Part shown: positions 1 through 5,600 of the stretch, piece after piece
Position numbering within the stretch: position 1 is the first letter of the stretch
Layout: each line of letters starts with the position of its first letter
Source of the DNA: Thiodiazotropha sp050305975
GTDB taxonomy: Bacteria > Pseudomonadota > Gammaproteobacteria > Chromatiales > Chromatiaceae
Length of the DNA: 64,000 nucleotides
Assembly (NCBI GenBank): GCA_050305975.1
Contig: JBNLGI010000231.1
Span: forward strand, 1-64,000
Direction: 5' to 3'
Made by a program: the position numbers and the translations under genes
The notes under the pieces: generated by a model
What the model saw: the letters and a program-made list of their open reading frames with translations, nothing else
What the model was told of the DNA's origin: nothing
Databases searched by the model: none

Positions 1-67
1 TGGCGGAAGCCGCAGCACGATCCAGTTCATGGCTGGTTTCCAGGTCTTTGATGGTCAGGTTGCTCAT
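1..67 (-). CDS. Double-glycine-leader peptide, 5' end only
   Basis: The minus strand starts an ORF at 67 that runs off the window after 22 codons. Its start, including TIKDLETSHELDRAAA, matches the leader of the peptides at 815, 3364 and 3987 (DLK-x-SKELDREAL). An AGGAGAG ribosome site lies eight bases before the ATG. A sigma-54 promoter at 144-160 points at it, so it appears to belong to the same regulon but is transcribed away from the other copies. The Gly-Gly and mature part are outside the window. Function is unknown; the leader resembles those cut by C39-type peptidase transporters. Confidence 0.75.
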   Translation of the reverse strand, partial: MSNLTIKDLETSHELDRAAASA

Positions 68-143
68 TGTGTTCTCTCCTAATGCTGTGTTGGGTATGCG
101 TTGGGACTGTCTATCGGGTTTCATATGCATTCGCACTGTAAAT

Positions 144-160
144 TGCACGTGCTGTGCCAG
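144..160 (-). promoter_or_regulatory. Sigma-54 promoter for minus-strand peptide gene
   Basis: On the minus strand the sequence is CTGGCACAGCACGTGCA, with GG and GC dinucleotides separated by ten bases, the fixed -24/-12 spacing of RpoN promoters. The bases that follow (ATTTACAG) resemble those after the plus-strand copies (ATTACAG, CTTACAG). It lies about 77 bp before the ATG at 67. Confidence 0.75.
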
Positions 161-574
161 AATTCGATGAGAAGTAATAAACTTAAATATAAACAATGAG
201 ATGCGCCTGTTGAGCGATAAGGCGTGAGAATGCGGGCAAGCGATTCGTTGTGGATTCGTTGGTGAGTGACAAACGCAACGCGCTTGTATGTTCGCATTGT
301 GCCGACGCTGCCTCGGATCAGCCTCAAACATGGAAACAGATGCAGCAGGAAGATGCGTAGAGAGCTTGGCGTCGAAGGACTCGGTTTGAGCCAACAGCGG
401 ATTGACGGTTCATGCGTCAGCCAGGATACCGATGCAAAAAAGAGAGGCGGATCCTGGTGACTCCTTAAATATACATATAGGGCAGCGATGGCTCAGAGTG
501 CGTGATACCAACTGTCTTCGATCTTGGGTCGAAACAGTCCAACCCTCATCGAACCTTGCATAGTCGTCCGTGCG

Positions 575-615
575 CAAACAGCGATCGGTTCAGTGTTGTG
601 TGGCCGCGAACAGAT
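575..615 (+). promoter_or_regulatory. Putative sigma-54 activator site (UAS), copy 1
   Basis: CAAACAG at 575-581 is followed after 13 bases by GTTGTGTGGCCGCGAACAG from 595. The two AACAG cores start 32 bp apart, about three helical turns. The same arrangement occurs at 3749-3789, and in weaker form at 3127-3165. The first core lies 148 bp before the -24 GG, a usual distance for enhancer-binding proteins. The activator itself is not in the window. Confidence 0.55.
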
Positions 616-679
616 TCACAAGGTCTGCTGCTCCAAACGAATTGGAACAGGAAAGGCGTATCCAGTAATTCTAATTCAA

Positions 680-692
680 AATCAGCAAGTTA
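680..692 (+). promoter_or_regulatory. IHF-like site
   Basis: AATCAGCAAGTTA matches the IHF consensus WATCARNNNNTTR at every position. It lies between the putative activator site and the sigma-54 promoter, where IHF commonly bends DNA to bring an activator to RpoN polymerase. The other two paralogues have no equally good match at this position. Confidence 0.5.
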
Positions 693-720
693 AAAATTTT
701 CTAAGCGAAGATTTGCAGAA

Positions 721-737
721 TTGGCACGCGGCCTGCA
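721..737 (+). promoter_or_regulatory. Sigma-54 promoter, copy 1
   Basis: TTGGCACGCGGCCTGCA has GG at 723-724 and GC at 735-736, exactly ten bases between them, and matches the RpoN consensus TGGCACG-N4-YTGC. The predicted transcript starts near 748, about 67 nt before the ATG of the peptide gene at 815. The same core is repeated before 3364 and 3987. Confidence 0.85.
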
Positions 738-748
738 ATTACAGAATC

Positions 749-773
749 ATGAACCACAAACACAGAGGTTCAT
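749..773 (+). promoter_or_regulatory. 5'-terminal mRNA hairpin, copy 1
   Basis: ATGAACC (749-755) and GGTTCAT (767-773) are perfectly complementary across an 11-base A-rich loop. The hairpin starts at the position where the sigma-54 transcript should begin, so it would form the 5' end of the mRNA. It is conserved before all three paralogues. A role in mRNA stability or regulation is inferred. Confidence 0.5.
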
Positions 774-814
774 AACCTTAACCAAACCGTTTATACCAAA
801 GTGAGGATAGAGAC

Positions 815-1072
815 ATGATGATCAGAGACCTGAAAATGAGCAAAGAACTGGATCGTGAAGCCCTGGTCGAAGTGCGTGGCGGTTCCGCTTACGCCGGTGG
901 CCAGTTCGCACCGCAGTTCGTTTCCGGCGGCGGCATCCTGAGCCCGACTGTTGCCAACAGCTCACCCGTGAACGCGCCTGTGGCCGTTGACAACGACACC
1001 TACTCCTACCTGGGTCTCGAGCTCAACACCGCCAACGTGCTGGCCTCTGTCGGTACCGTCGTCTGGCAGTAA
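815..1072 (+). CDS. Double-glycine-leader peptide, paralogue 1
   Basis: An 85-residue protein. Residues 1-23 form a charged leader (MMIRDLKMSKELDREALVEV then RGG), and Gly22-Gly23 is a likely processing site of the kind cut by C39 peptidase-containing exporters. The remaining 62 residues are rich in Ala, Gly, Ser, Asn and Val, with no Cys. The paralogues at 3364 and 3987 differ at only a few positions, mostly near the C-terminus. The start at 815 is chosen because an AGG lies eight bases upstream; ATG at 818 is possible. The gene has its own sigma-54 promoter and terminator. Function is unknown; a secreted bacteriocin-like, signal or structural peptide is possible. No transporter or modification enzyme is nearby. 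Confidence 0.85.
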   Translation: MMIRDLKMSKELDREALVEVRGGSAYAGGQFAPQFVSGGGILSPTVANSSPVNAPVAVDNDTYSYLGLELNTANVLASVGTVVWQ

Positions 1073-1100
1073 CAGTTCAGTTCAGACTGGCATGAAGAAA

Positions 1101-1126
1101 CGGGGGCCCATGAGGCCCCCGTTTTT
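1101..1126 (+). terminator. Rho-independent terminator of peptide gene 1
   Basis: CGGGGGCC and GGCCCCCG form an eight-pair GC stem with a five-base loop, followed directly by TTTTT. It lies 29 bases after the stop of the peptide gene. Confidence 0.9.
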
Positions 1127-1230
1127 ATGTTACTTCACTGCGTACACGAAGACTGTATCCCTGGACTGTGCACCGCCAGGGTCTAACGCTAGCCATAACA
1201 GGCAACAAACGTGTCGAGTGATTTATCTGG

Positions 1231-1950
1231 TTAGCCTTTGACTTTATATATGGTATTTCCTTTCCTGCTTATAGTGGTTTTGACTCTTCCTTGTTTTTTG
1301 TACTCCTCTAAACAAGCTTTAATGTCTTTTGTTGAATGTCTTGCCAACTCCTCGAAACCATGTTGCCTTGATCCCCATTTCTGAATTCGAAGTGGTGAAA
1401 AATACCAAGTATCAAACTCTTTAAGAAAATCAGCCACCAAATCACACAAGTTAATTGTTTTTCCTGGCGTTGATTCCCTCGTAAGGGGTTTGCTTGTGCT
1501 TTTTGTTTGTAGCTCTTTAACCTTTGCCAAGATCCCCTCAGCCACTTCCAACCACGCCACATCCTCATTCTCGAATACGGATATGGCTTTATTATCATTT
1601 GGTAATGAGTGTAGTACTTTTAATTCTGACTCTAACCATAAACAGGGGCTTAATATAATGGGAATTACAACTGCATCTCCTGATTCATGTTTTTCAAGGG
1701 CACGAATTGTCTCGGTGTCATAGCAGTAATCTGATGCAAGAAAATTGGAGCTTACCAACAATAGTATTATGTCTGAATCCTCTAGGTTGTAATTTATCTC
1801 TTCCTCCCAATCGCTGCCTGCGGAGATTCTTCTATCGTGCCACTCGCTAATATACTTATTACGTCTCAGTATGGAGAGATGAGTTTCAAGCTTTTCTCGA
1901 TACGATTCATCTTTATGAGAATAACTGTAGAACAATTTCAGTTTTTTCAT
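1231..1950 (-). CDS. TIR-domain protein with C-terminal helical domain
   Basis: A 239-residue protein. Residues 1-140 form a TIR domain: box 1 LKLFYSYSHKDE, then SDIILLLVSSNFLASDYC, with a Glu at residue 80 in the Y-C-x-x-x-E context that is catalytic in bacterial TIR NADases. Residues 175-239 may form a small winged-helix-like domain ending in GNTIYKVKG. Bacterial TIR proteins act as NAD-consuming effectors in phage defence or as signalling and scaffold modules; which applies here is not shown, and no partner sensor (Thoeris, CBASS, pAgo) is adjacent. The gene is much more AT-rich than its surroundings, which suggests recent acquisition. It is flanked by two GTTAGAC sequences in the same orientation, and its stop codon falls inside GGCTAAC. 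Confidence 0.85.
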   Translation of the reverse strand: MKKLKLFYSYSHKDESYREKLETHLSILRRNKYISEWHDRRISAGSDWEEEINYNLEDSDIILLLVSSNFLASDYCYDTETIRALEKHESGDAVVIPIILSPCLWLESELKVLHSLPNDNKAISVFENEDVAWLEVAEGILAKVKELQTKSTSKPLTRESTPGKTINLCDLVADFLKEFDTWYFSPLRIQKWGSRQHGFEELARHSTKDIKACLEEYKKQGRVKTTISRKGNTIYKVKG

Positions 1951-2071
1951 CGTTTGTGCATCCTCGCATCTTTATAAATAGGCTAACGTCTAACATGCAG
2001 TTGAACAGAGTGCGCACGTAGCGGGTACTTTGTCCAAATCCATGCCTTTGCCAGGCGCATTTAGTACAGTT

Positions 2072-2446
2072 TTACTTGCCTGATTCATGTTTGCTCGCAT
2101 AAAAATAGCTGTATGTCATTAAGATAATCAGAGCAATTCCAAAAAGAAGCAGGGCCAAGCTAAATTCAATGGATTTGCCTAGAGAAAATATGACTCTTAC
2201 AGTAGTGATCAATGTAACAACGACAATAGTAGGTATCAGTACCCACTTTCGTTCAATTGGTTTTCTATCGGCCATTAGCAACATTAAGGTCCATGAGAAT
2301 GCAATAACGGAAAAAAGACCCATTGGATATGCTATTTCCCCTAGCCCCATCCTTTCCGGTATCCATGCAAGGATTGCAATAACGAAATCAGCTATTGCCG
2401 CGACCCAATAACTCAGCCTTAACAATAGTATCGACTTTTGCATCAT
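2072..2446 (-). CDS. Small four-helix membrane protein, unknown function
   Basis: A 124-residue protein with four predicted membrane segments at roughly 7-27, 38-58, 69-89 and 96-116 and a charged C-terminus (YFYASKHESGK). I recognise no family. It lies 121 bp upstream of the TIR gene on the same strand and shares its low G+C, so the two may have arrived together. Co-transcription is possible but not shown. Whether it serves the TIR protein as a membrane partner is speculation. Confidence 0.6.
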   Translation of the reverse strand: MMQKSILLLRLSYWVAAIADFVIAILAWIPERMGLGEIAYPMGLFSVIAFSWTLMLLMADRKPIERKWVLIPTIVVVTLITTVRVIFSLGKSIEFSLALLLFGIALIILMTYSYFYASKHESGK

Positions 2447-3126
2447 CTGCTTAGCTCGAAGGCCTTAAATCCAGATATAGTCATGGTGGTATGAAATGTG
2501 TAAATGCCTGACATTATGTTAGACAGTGTCGTGTTTTTGGTGATGGCCGCTGACGCGGCACTGTTGTGCGAAAGGCCGAATCGGCCTGGTACAGTTCGAG
2601 GTAAAGCTGGCCAGTGCAGGTTAGCCCGGGTTCTGTCTAGGAGAGTTGATATGAGCGATATTCCCACCTTCGTCCCTGATTCCATGTTGTGATTGCTCTC
2701 TATCCTGCTGATGCTTCATGCATTTCATGACGATCGAGTAGACGTCAACGGTGATGCGTGAAGCGTGTCGAGGCTTTAATTTAGGCCTATAGCAGATATG
2801 AAATCAAGCGGTTACCTGGATCGTATATCGTTCGGCACTGGAAACCATAGGCGGCCAAAATTATCACCTGGGTCCTGAGTTTCAGACCTGGATAGATGCT
2901 AAACGGAATTTCTCGACCAAGTGACGCATAGCCACCTGGCCGCCATGGGATTGGTGCGTGCTTTGGTCTCTTACATCCAGACTTATGTAAATTCAGCTCG
3001 CGACCACACGCTTTCGCGCACAGCGCATGGGGGATATTGGAGAAATGATCATGTCCGCTTTTCTCTGTTTCTCAGCGTAGACTTCTGTTATGTCGATGTC
3101 TCACTGCCGGTTGTGTTTCGGGTTTA

Positions 3127-3165
3127 CAAACAGCAGCAATCAAAACGTTTTCGCAATACCAACAA
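3127..3165 (+). promoter_or_regulatory. Putative sigma-54 activator site (UAS), copy 2
   Basis: CAAACAG at 3127-3133 lies 146 bp before the -24 GG, as in copy 3. GTT follows at +20 and CCAACAA at +32, in register with GTTG and CGAACAG of the other copies. This is the weakest of the three, but the spacing is conserved. Confidence 0.4.
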
Positions 3166-3270
3166 AGTCTGGTGGACAACACCGTTCAAGCTTGCGCGCG
3201 CTGCTGGGTGCAAATAATTAATGTATGTTACTTCAATAAGATAAAGAATATTTTCTTCTGAAGCGAAAAA

Positions 3271-3287
3271 CTGGCACGCGGCCTGCA
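3271..3287 (+). promoter_or_regulatory. Sigma-54 promoter, copy 2
   Basis: CTGGCACGCGGCCTGCA, with GG at 3273-3274 and GC at 3285-3286, is identical to copy 1 apart from the first base. The predicted start is near 3298. Confidence 0.85.
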
Positions 3288-3298
3288 CTTACAGTGAC

Positions 3299-3323
3299 AT
3301 GAACCACAAACCCAGAGGTTCAT
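3299..3323 (+). promoter_or_regulatory. 5'-terminal mRNA hairpin, copy 2
   Basis: ATGAACC (3299-3305) pairs with GGTTCAT (3317-3323). The stem is unchanged from copy 1 while one loop base differs, so the pairing is kept. It starts at the predicted transcription start. Confidence 0.5.
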
Positions 3324-3363
3324 ACCTTAACAAACCTTTTTAGACCAAAGTGAGGATAGAGAC

Positions 3364-3621
3364 ATGATGATCAAAGACCTGAAAGTGAGCAAAGAGCTGG
3401 ATCGTGAGGCCCTGGTTGAAGTGCGTGGTGGATCGGCTTATGCCGGTGGCCAGTTCGCACCGCAGTTCGTTTCCGGCGGCGGCATCCTGAGCCCGACTGT
3501 TGCCAACAGTTCTCCGATTAACGCGCCTGTGGCTCTCGACAACGACACCTATTCGTCGCTGGATCTGGAACTCAACACCGCCAATGTGTTCGGTTCCGCC
3601 TTCACCGGCATCTTTCAGTAA
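3364..3621 (+). CDS. Double-glycine-leader peptide, paralogue 2
   Basis: An 85-residue paralogue of the gene at 815 with the same leader (SKELDREALVEVRGG) and an almost identical first 40 residues of the mature part. The C-terminus is the variable part: it ends NVFGSAFTGIFQ here, NVLASVGTVVWQ in paralogue 1 and NVLASLGTIIEQ in paralogue 3. The invariant front with a diversified tail suggests that the tail determines specificity or activity. It has its own sigma-54 promoter and terminator. Function is unknown. Confidence 0.85.
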   Translation: MMIKDLKVSKELDREALVEVRGGSAYAGGQFAPQFVSGGGILSPTVANSSPINAPVALDNDTYSSLDLELNTANVFGSAFTGIFQ

Positions 3622-3651
3622 GCCGACTGAATCACCTGATGGGTGAAACAA

Positions 3652-3678
3652 ACGGGGGCCTTCGGGCTCCCGTTTTTT
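3652..3678 (+). terminator. Rho-independent terminator of peptide gene 2
   Basis: ACGGGGGCC and GGCTCCCGT pair over a stable TTCG tetraloop, with one G-T wobble, followed by TTTTTT. It begins 30 bases after the stop codon. Confidence 0.9.
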
Positions 3679-3748
3679 ATGTGCGAGTGATCAGTAACCG
3701 CGTGGGCATCGTAGTGAGAGAGCCTGGATTTCAAGAGTTACTGGTCGA

Positions 3749-3789
3749 CAAACAGGGTACTTCAAGCCGTTGCGTGGCAACGAACAGAT
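3749..3789 (+). promoter_or_regulatory. Putative sigma-54 activator site (UAS), copy 3
   Basis: CAAACAG at 3749, then after 13 bases GTTGCGTGGCAAC, a perfect 5-3-5 palindrome at 3769-3781, running into CGAACAG. Spacing between the AACAG cores (32 bp) equals copy 1, and the distance to the -24 GG is 146 bp. Confidence 0.55.
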
Positions 3790-3892
3790 AGGCCAAGAAA
3801 TGACGATGGCGATCCTGGAGGTTTACCCGGAGCAAAACAAAAAACAATATGAAACAAAAAGATAAAGAATATTTGCTGAGTGCAAACGGAAA

Positions 3893-3909
3893 TTGGCACG
3901 CGGCCTGCA
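3893..3909 (+). promoter_or_regulatory. Sigma-54 promoter, copy 3
   Basis: TTGGCACGCGGCCTGCA is identical to copy 1, with GG at 3895-3896 and GC at 3907-3908. It would drive the two-gene operon 3987-4579. Confidence 0.85.
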
Positions 3910-3920
3910 CTTACAGAGTC

Positions 3921-3945
3921 ATGAACCACAAACACAGGGGTTCAT
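3921..3945 (+). promoter_or_regulatory. 5'-terminal mRNA hairpin, copy 3
   Basis: ATGAACC (3921-3927) pairs with GGTTCAT (3939-3945). The stem matches the other two copies and the loop differs by one base. It begins one base from the predicted transcription start. Confidence 0.5.
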
Positions 3946-3986
3946 AACCTTAACCAAACCGTTTATACCAAAGTGAGGATAGAGAC

Positions 3987-4244
3987 ATGATGATCAAAGA
4001 CCTGCAAGTGAGCAAAGAACTGGATCGTGAGGCCCTGGTTGAAGTGCGTGGTGGATCGGCTTATGCCGGTGGCCAGTTTGCACCGCAGTTTGTTGCCGGC
4101 GGCGGCATCCTGAGCCCGACTTTTGCCAACAGCTCGCCCGTGAACGCGCCTGTGGCCGTTGACAACGACACCTACTCCTACCTGGGTCTCGAGCTCAACA
4201 CCGCCAACGTGCTGGCCTCTCTCGGCACGATCATTGAGCAGTAA
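3987..4244 (+). CDS. Double-glycine-leader peptide, paralogue 3
   Basis: An 85-residue paralogue of 815 and 3364, closest to 815 in the mature part and to 3364 in its codon-level leader, which suggests recent duplication or gene conversion. The leader ends in RGG at residues 21-23. The C-terminus is NVLASLGTIIEQ. It is the first gene of an operon with the related peptide gene at 4298, 53 bp downstream. Function is unknown; export after Gly-Gly cleavage is inferred. Confidence 0.85.
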   Translation: MMIKDLQVSKELDREALVEVRGGSAYAGGQFAPQFVAGGGILSPTFANSSPVNAPVAVDNDTYSYLGLELNTANVLASLGTIIEQ

Positions 4245-4252
4245 ACCCTTCA

Positions 4253-4274
4253 GCGGGGAGCCTGCGCTCCCCGC
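4253..4274 (+). other. Intergenic hairpin between peptide genes 3 and 4
   Basis: GCGGGGAG (4253-4260) and CTCCCCGC (4267-4274) form a perfect eight-pair stem with a six-base loop and no T-run. It could be a processing or stability element that sets the ratio of the two peptides, or a weak attenuator. The ribosome site of the next gene lies just after it. Confidence 0.6.
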
Positions 4275-4297
4275 ACAACCTCGACGGGAGAACAGAC

Positions 4298-4579
4298 ATG
4301 AGTGTTTTGCAAATTGACGACCTCGCGAAGAGCAAGGACCTGGACAAACAGGCGATGGATGCCGTTGTCGGCGGCAACGCCCTCGGCTTCGCCATGGCCG
4401 GCGGCCAGAACGGAAGCCAGGTGGTTGAAGGCGGATTCGGGATTTTCAGCCCCGTGATCGCGATCAACACTCCGGTGAATATGCCGGTGGCCATCGATAT
4501 CGATACCAGCTCTCTGCTGAATATCGATGCCGACATCTCAAACATCATCGGTTCCGCGGGTACTGCGATCGCTGCATAA
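4298..4579 (+). CDS. Divergent double-glycine-leader peptide (fourth member)
   Basis: A 93-residue protein. The leader contains IDDLAKSKDLDKQAMDAV and ends in Gly25-Gly26, clearly related to SKELDREALVEVRGG. The mature part is Gly/Ala/Ile-rich and keeps the family pattern: GxxSPV, then NTPVNMPVAIDIDT, compared with SSPVNAPVAVDNDT in the paralogues. It ends with IIGSAGTAIAA and has no Cys. It has no promoter of its own and is expected to be co-transcribed with 3987. Two non-identical peptides from one mRNA recall two-component bacteriocins, but that is only an analogy. Confidence 0.8.
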   Translation: MSVLQIDDLAKSKDLDKQAMDAVVGGNALGFAMAGGQNGSQVVEGGFGIFSPVIAINTPVNMPVAIDIDTSSLLNIDADISNIIGSAGTAIAA

Positions 4580-4610
4580 AAACCGCTGGTTTTTGTAAAG
4601 TAGTCGGAGT

Positions 4611-4637
4611 AGGGGGGATCTTTGGGTCCCCCTTTTT
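4611..4637 (+). terminator. Rho-independent terminator of peptide operon 3-4
   Basis: GGGGGATC pairs with GGTCCCCC across a TTTG loop, followed by TTTTT. It lies 33 bases after the stop of the fourth peptide gene. Confidence 0.9.
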
Positions 4638-4772
4638 ATTGTCATAGCGAAGGGGCATCGGACCTGATACAGGGATATCCGGAGCGGGAAGCATCCAAAT
4701 CAATGGGCACTGTTTCGAGCCCCTGCTGACCGCCGTCAACATTGTCGCACGTGATTGAGGGCTGCTGTCGCG

Positions 4773-5600
4773 CTAGCCCACACTCAGCAGGATCACCTCG
4801 ATCTCTTCGATGATCTCTTCCTGACGCAGGACATTACTCAGATGGGCCAATCGCTTCGACTGGTTGTCGAGATGCCTGAGAGCGCCTTCCAGGTGGGTGA
4901 CCCGCTGATGGTTTTCCGCCATCAGCGAGGAGTAGAGAATCCAGTGCAGGAGGGCGAAGAGATAGTGTTCGCTCAAGCCTGCGAGAAACTCGGCGGGCGG
5001 CTGATTCAACACGGGTGGTATAGCGCCATCGCCATAAGTTCGCTCCAGTTGTTGAAAGGGTGGCAGCAGGGTACGCAGCCGGATCTCGCCATTGCTGTCA
5101 TGGAACAGACAGAAGAGGGTGTCAGGCCCCCGCGCCTGAAAGAGTCGGCTCAAGCTGGCTGACAACACATCCAGTTGCGCGGGAATCTCTTCCAACACAC
5201 CGGCGCCGGGCAGCAGTTCGGCGCTTGGATCGATTTGCCGTATCAGGGGGTGGAGTTTGTTCCCCAGTGCGATCAATCCGCGACGCTCTATCGGATATTT
5301 TCTCACTGTCTCAGCGAGACTCATCTCCAGGCGGCGATTGAAGTCGCCACAAAATCCCCTTTCACTGCCTACGATAATGAAGGCGACCCGCTCCTCGTCC
5401 GAGCGGGGTGAGAGACGAGGGTGGAAACGCAGAAAGTCGGCGGCCAGGGTCTCGATATGGTCGATCGCCGCTTGTTGGGCACTCAAAAATCCCGATAGTT
5501 TTCGGGTCTCCATGAAAGCCAGGGTTTTCATGGAGTTCATGATGCCGCGGACTTCGCTCAGGCTGTGGCGCTGTAGTTCGATGTCACGCCGTCGCGTCAT
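4773..5600 (-). CDS. atpG: N-ATPase gamma subunit
   Basis: A 275-residue central-stalk subunit of an F-type ATPase. It opens with RRRDIELQRHSLSEVRGIMN and an SMKTLAF-type helix, the N-terminal coiled coil that turns inside the alpha3beta3 ring; the C-terminus (residues 200-275) forms the partner helix. Sequence is divergent from housekeeping gamma, as usual for N-ATPases. I start it at 5600, inside the 3' end of atpA, because this gives a normal gamma N-terminus; the longer frame upstream is not gamma-like. It is the last gene of the operon. No clear terminator follows: only a weak GGGCT/AGCCC stem at about 4742-4772 without a T-run. Confidence 0.85.
   Translation of the reverse strand: MTRRRDIELQRHSLSEVRGIMNSMKTLAFMETRKLSGFLSAQQAAIDHIETLAADFLRFHPRLSPRSDEERVAFIIVGSERGFCGDFNRRLEMSLAETVRKYPIERRGLIALGNKLHPLIRQIDPSAELLPGAGVLEEIPAQLDVLSASLSRLFQARGPDTLFCLFHDSNGEIRLRTLLPPFQQLERTYGDGAIPPVLNQPPAEFLAGLSEHYLFALLHWILYSSLMAENHQRVTHLEGALRHLDNQSKRLAHLSNVLRQEEIIEEIEVILLSVG

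Larger units (their letters stand above)
68..814. other. Divergent regulatory region between two peptide genes
   Basis: This stretch carries no convincing gene. It holds the minus-strand sigma-54 promoter at 144-160 and, for the plus-strand gene, an upstream element at 575-615, an IHF-like site at 680-692, a sigma-54 promoter at 721-737 and a 5'-UTR hairpin at 749-773. Short ORFs inside it lack ribosome sites and recognisable products. Confidence 0.7.
2447..3363. other. Long intergenic region before peptide gene 2
   Basis: The last 240 bp carry the regulatory elements of the gene at 3364: activator-like element 3127-3165, sigma-54 promoter 3271-3287 and 5' hairpin 3299-3323. The first 650 bp hold only short ORFs without ribosome sites or family resemblance; I see no function there. 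Confidence 0.55.
3679..3986. other. Regulatory region of peptide gene 3
   Basis: This stretch holds no gene. It contains the best-preserved activator element (3749-3789), an AT-rich segment that includes GATAAAGAATATTT, also present before gene 2, the sigma-54 promoter (3893-3909) and the 5' hairpin (3921-3945). Confidence 0.65.

Noticed and set aside
1985..2071. Complete attC site after the membrane-protein gene
   Set aside because: The 3' core GTTAGAC and a GTTCAAC arm are present, but I cannot find the matching 5' core near the stop codon, so a full site is not supported.
2921..3217. 98-codon plus-strand frame before peptide gene 2
   Set aside because: It overlaps the conserved activator element, lacks a ribosome site and resembles no protein.
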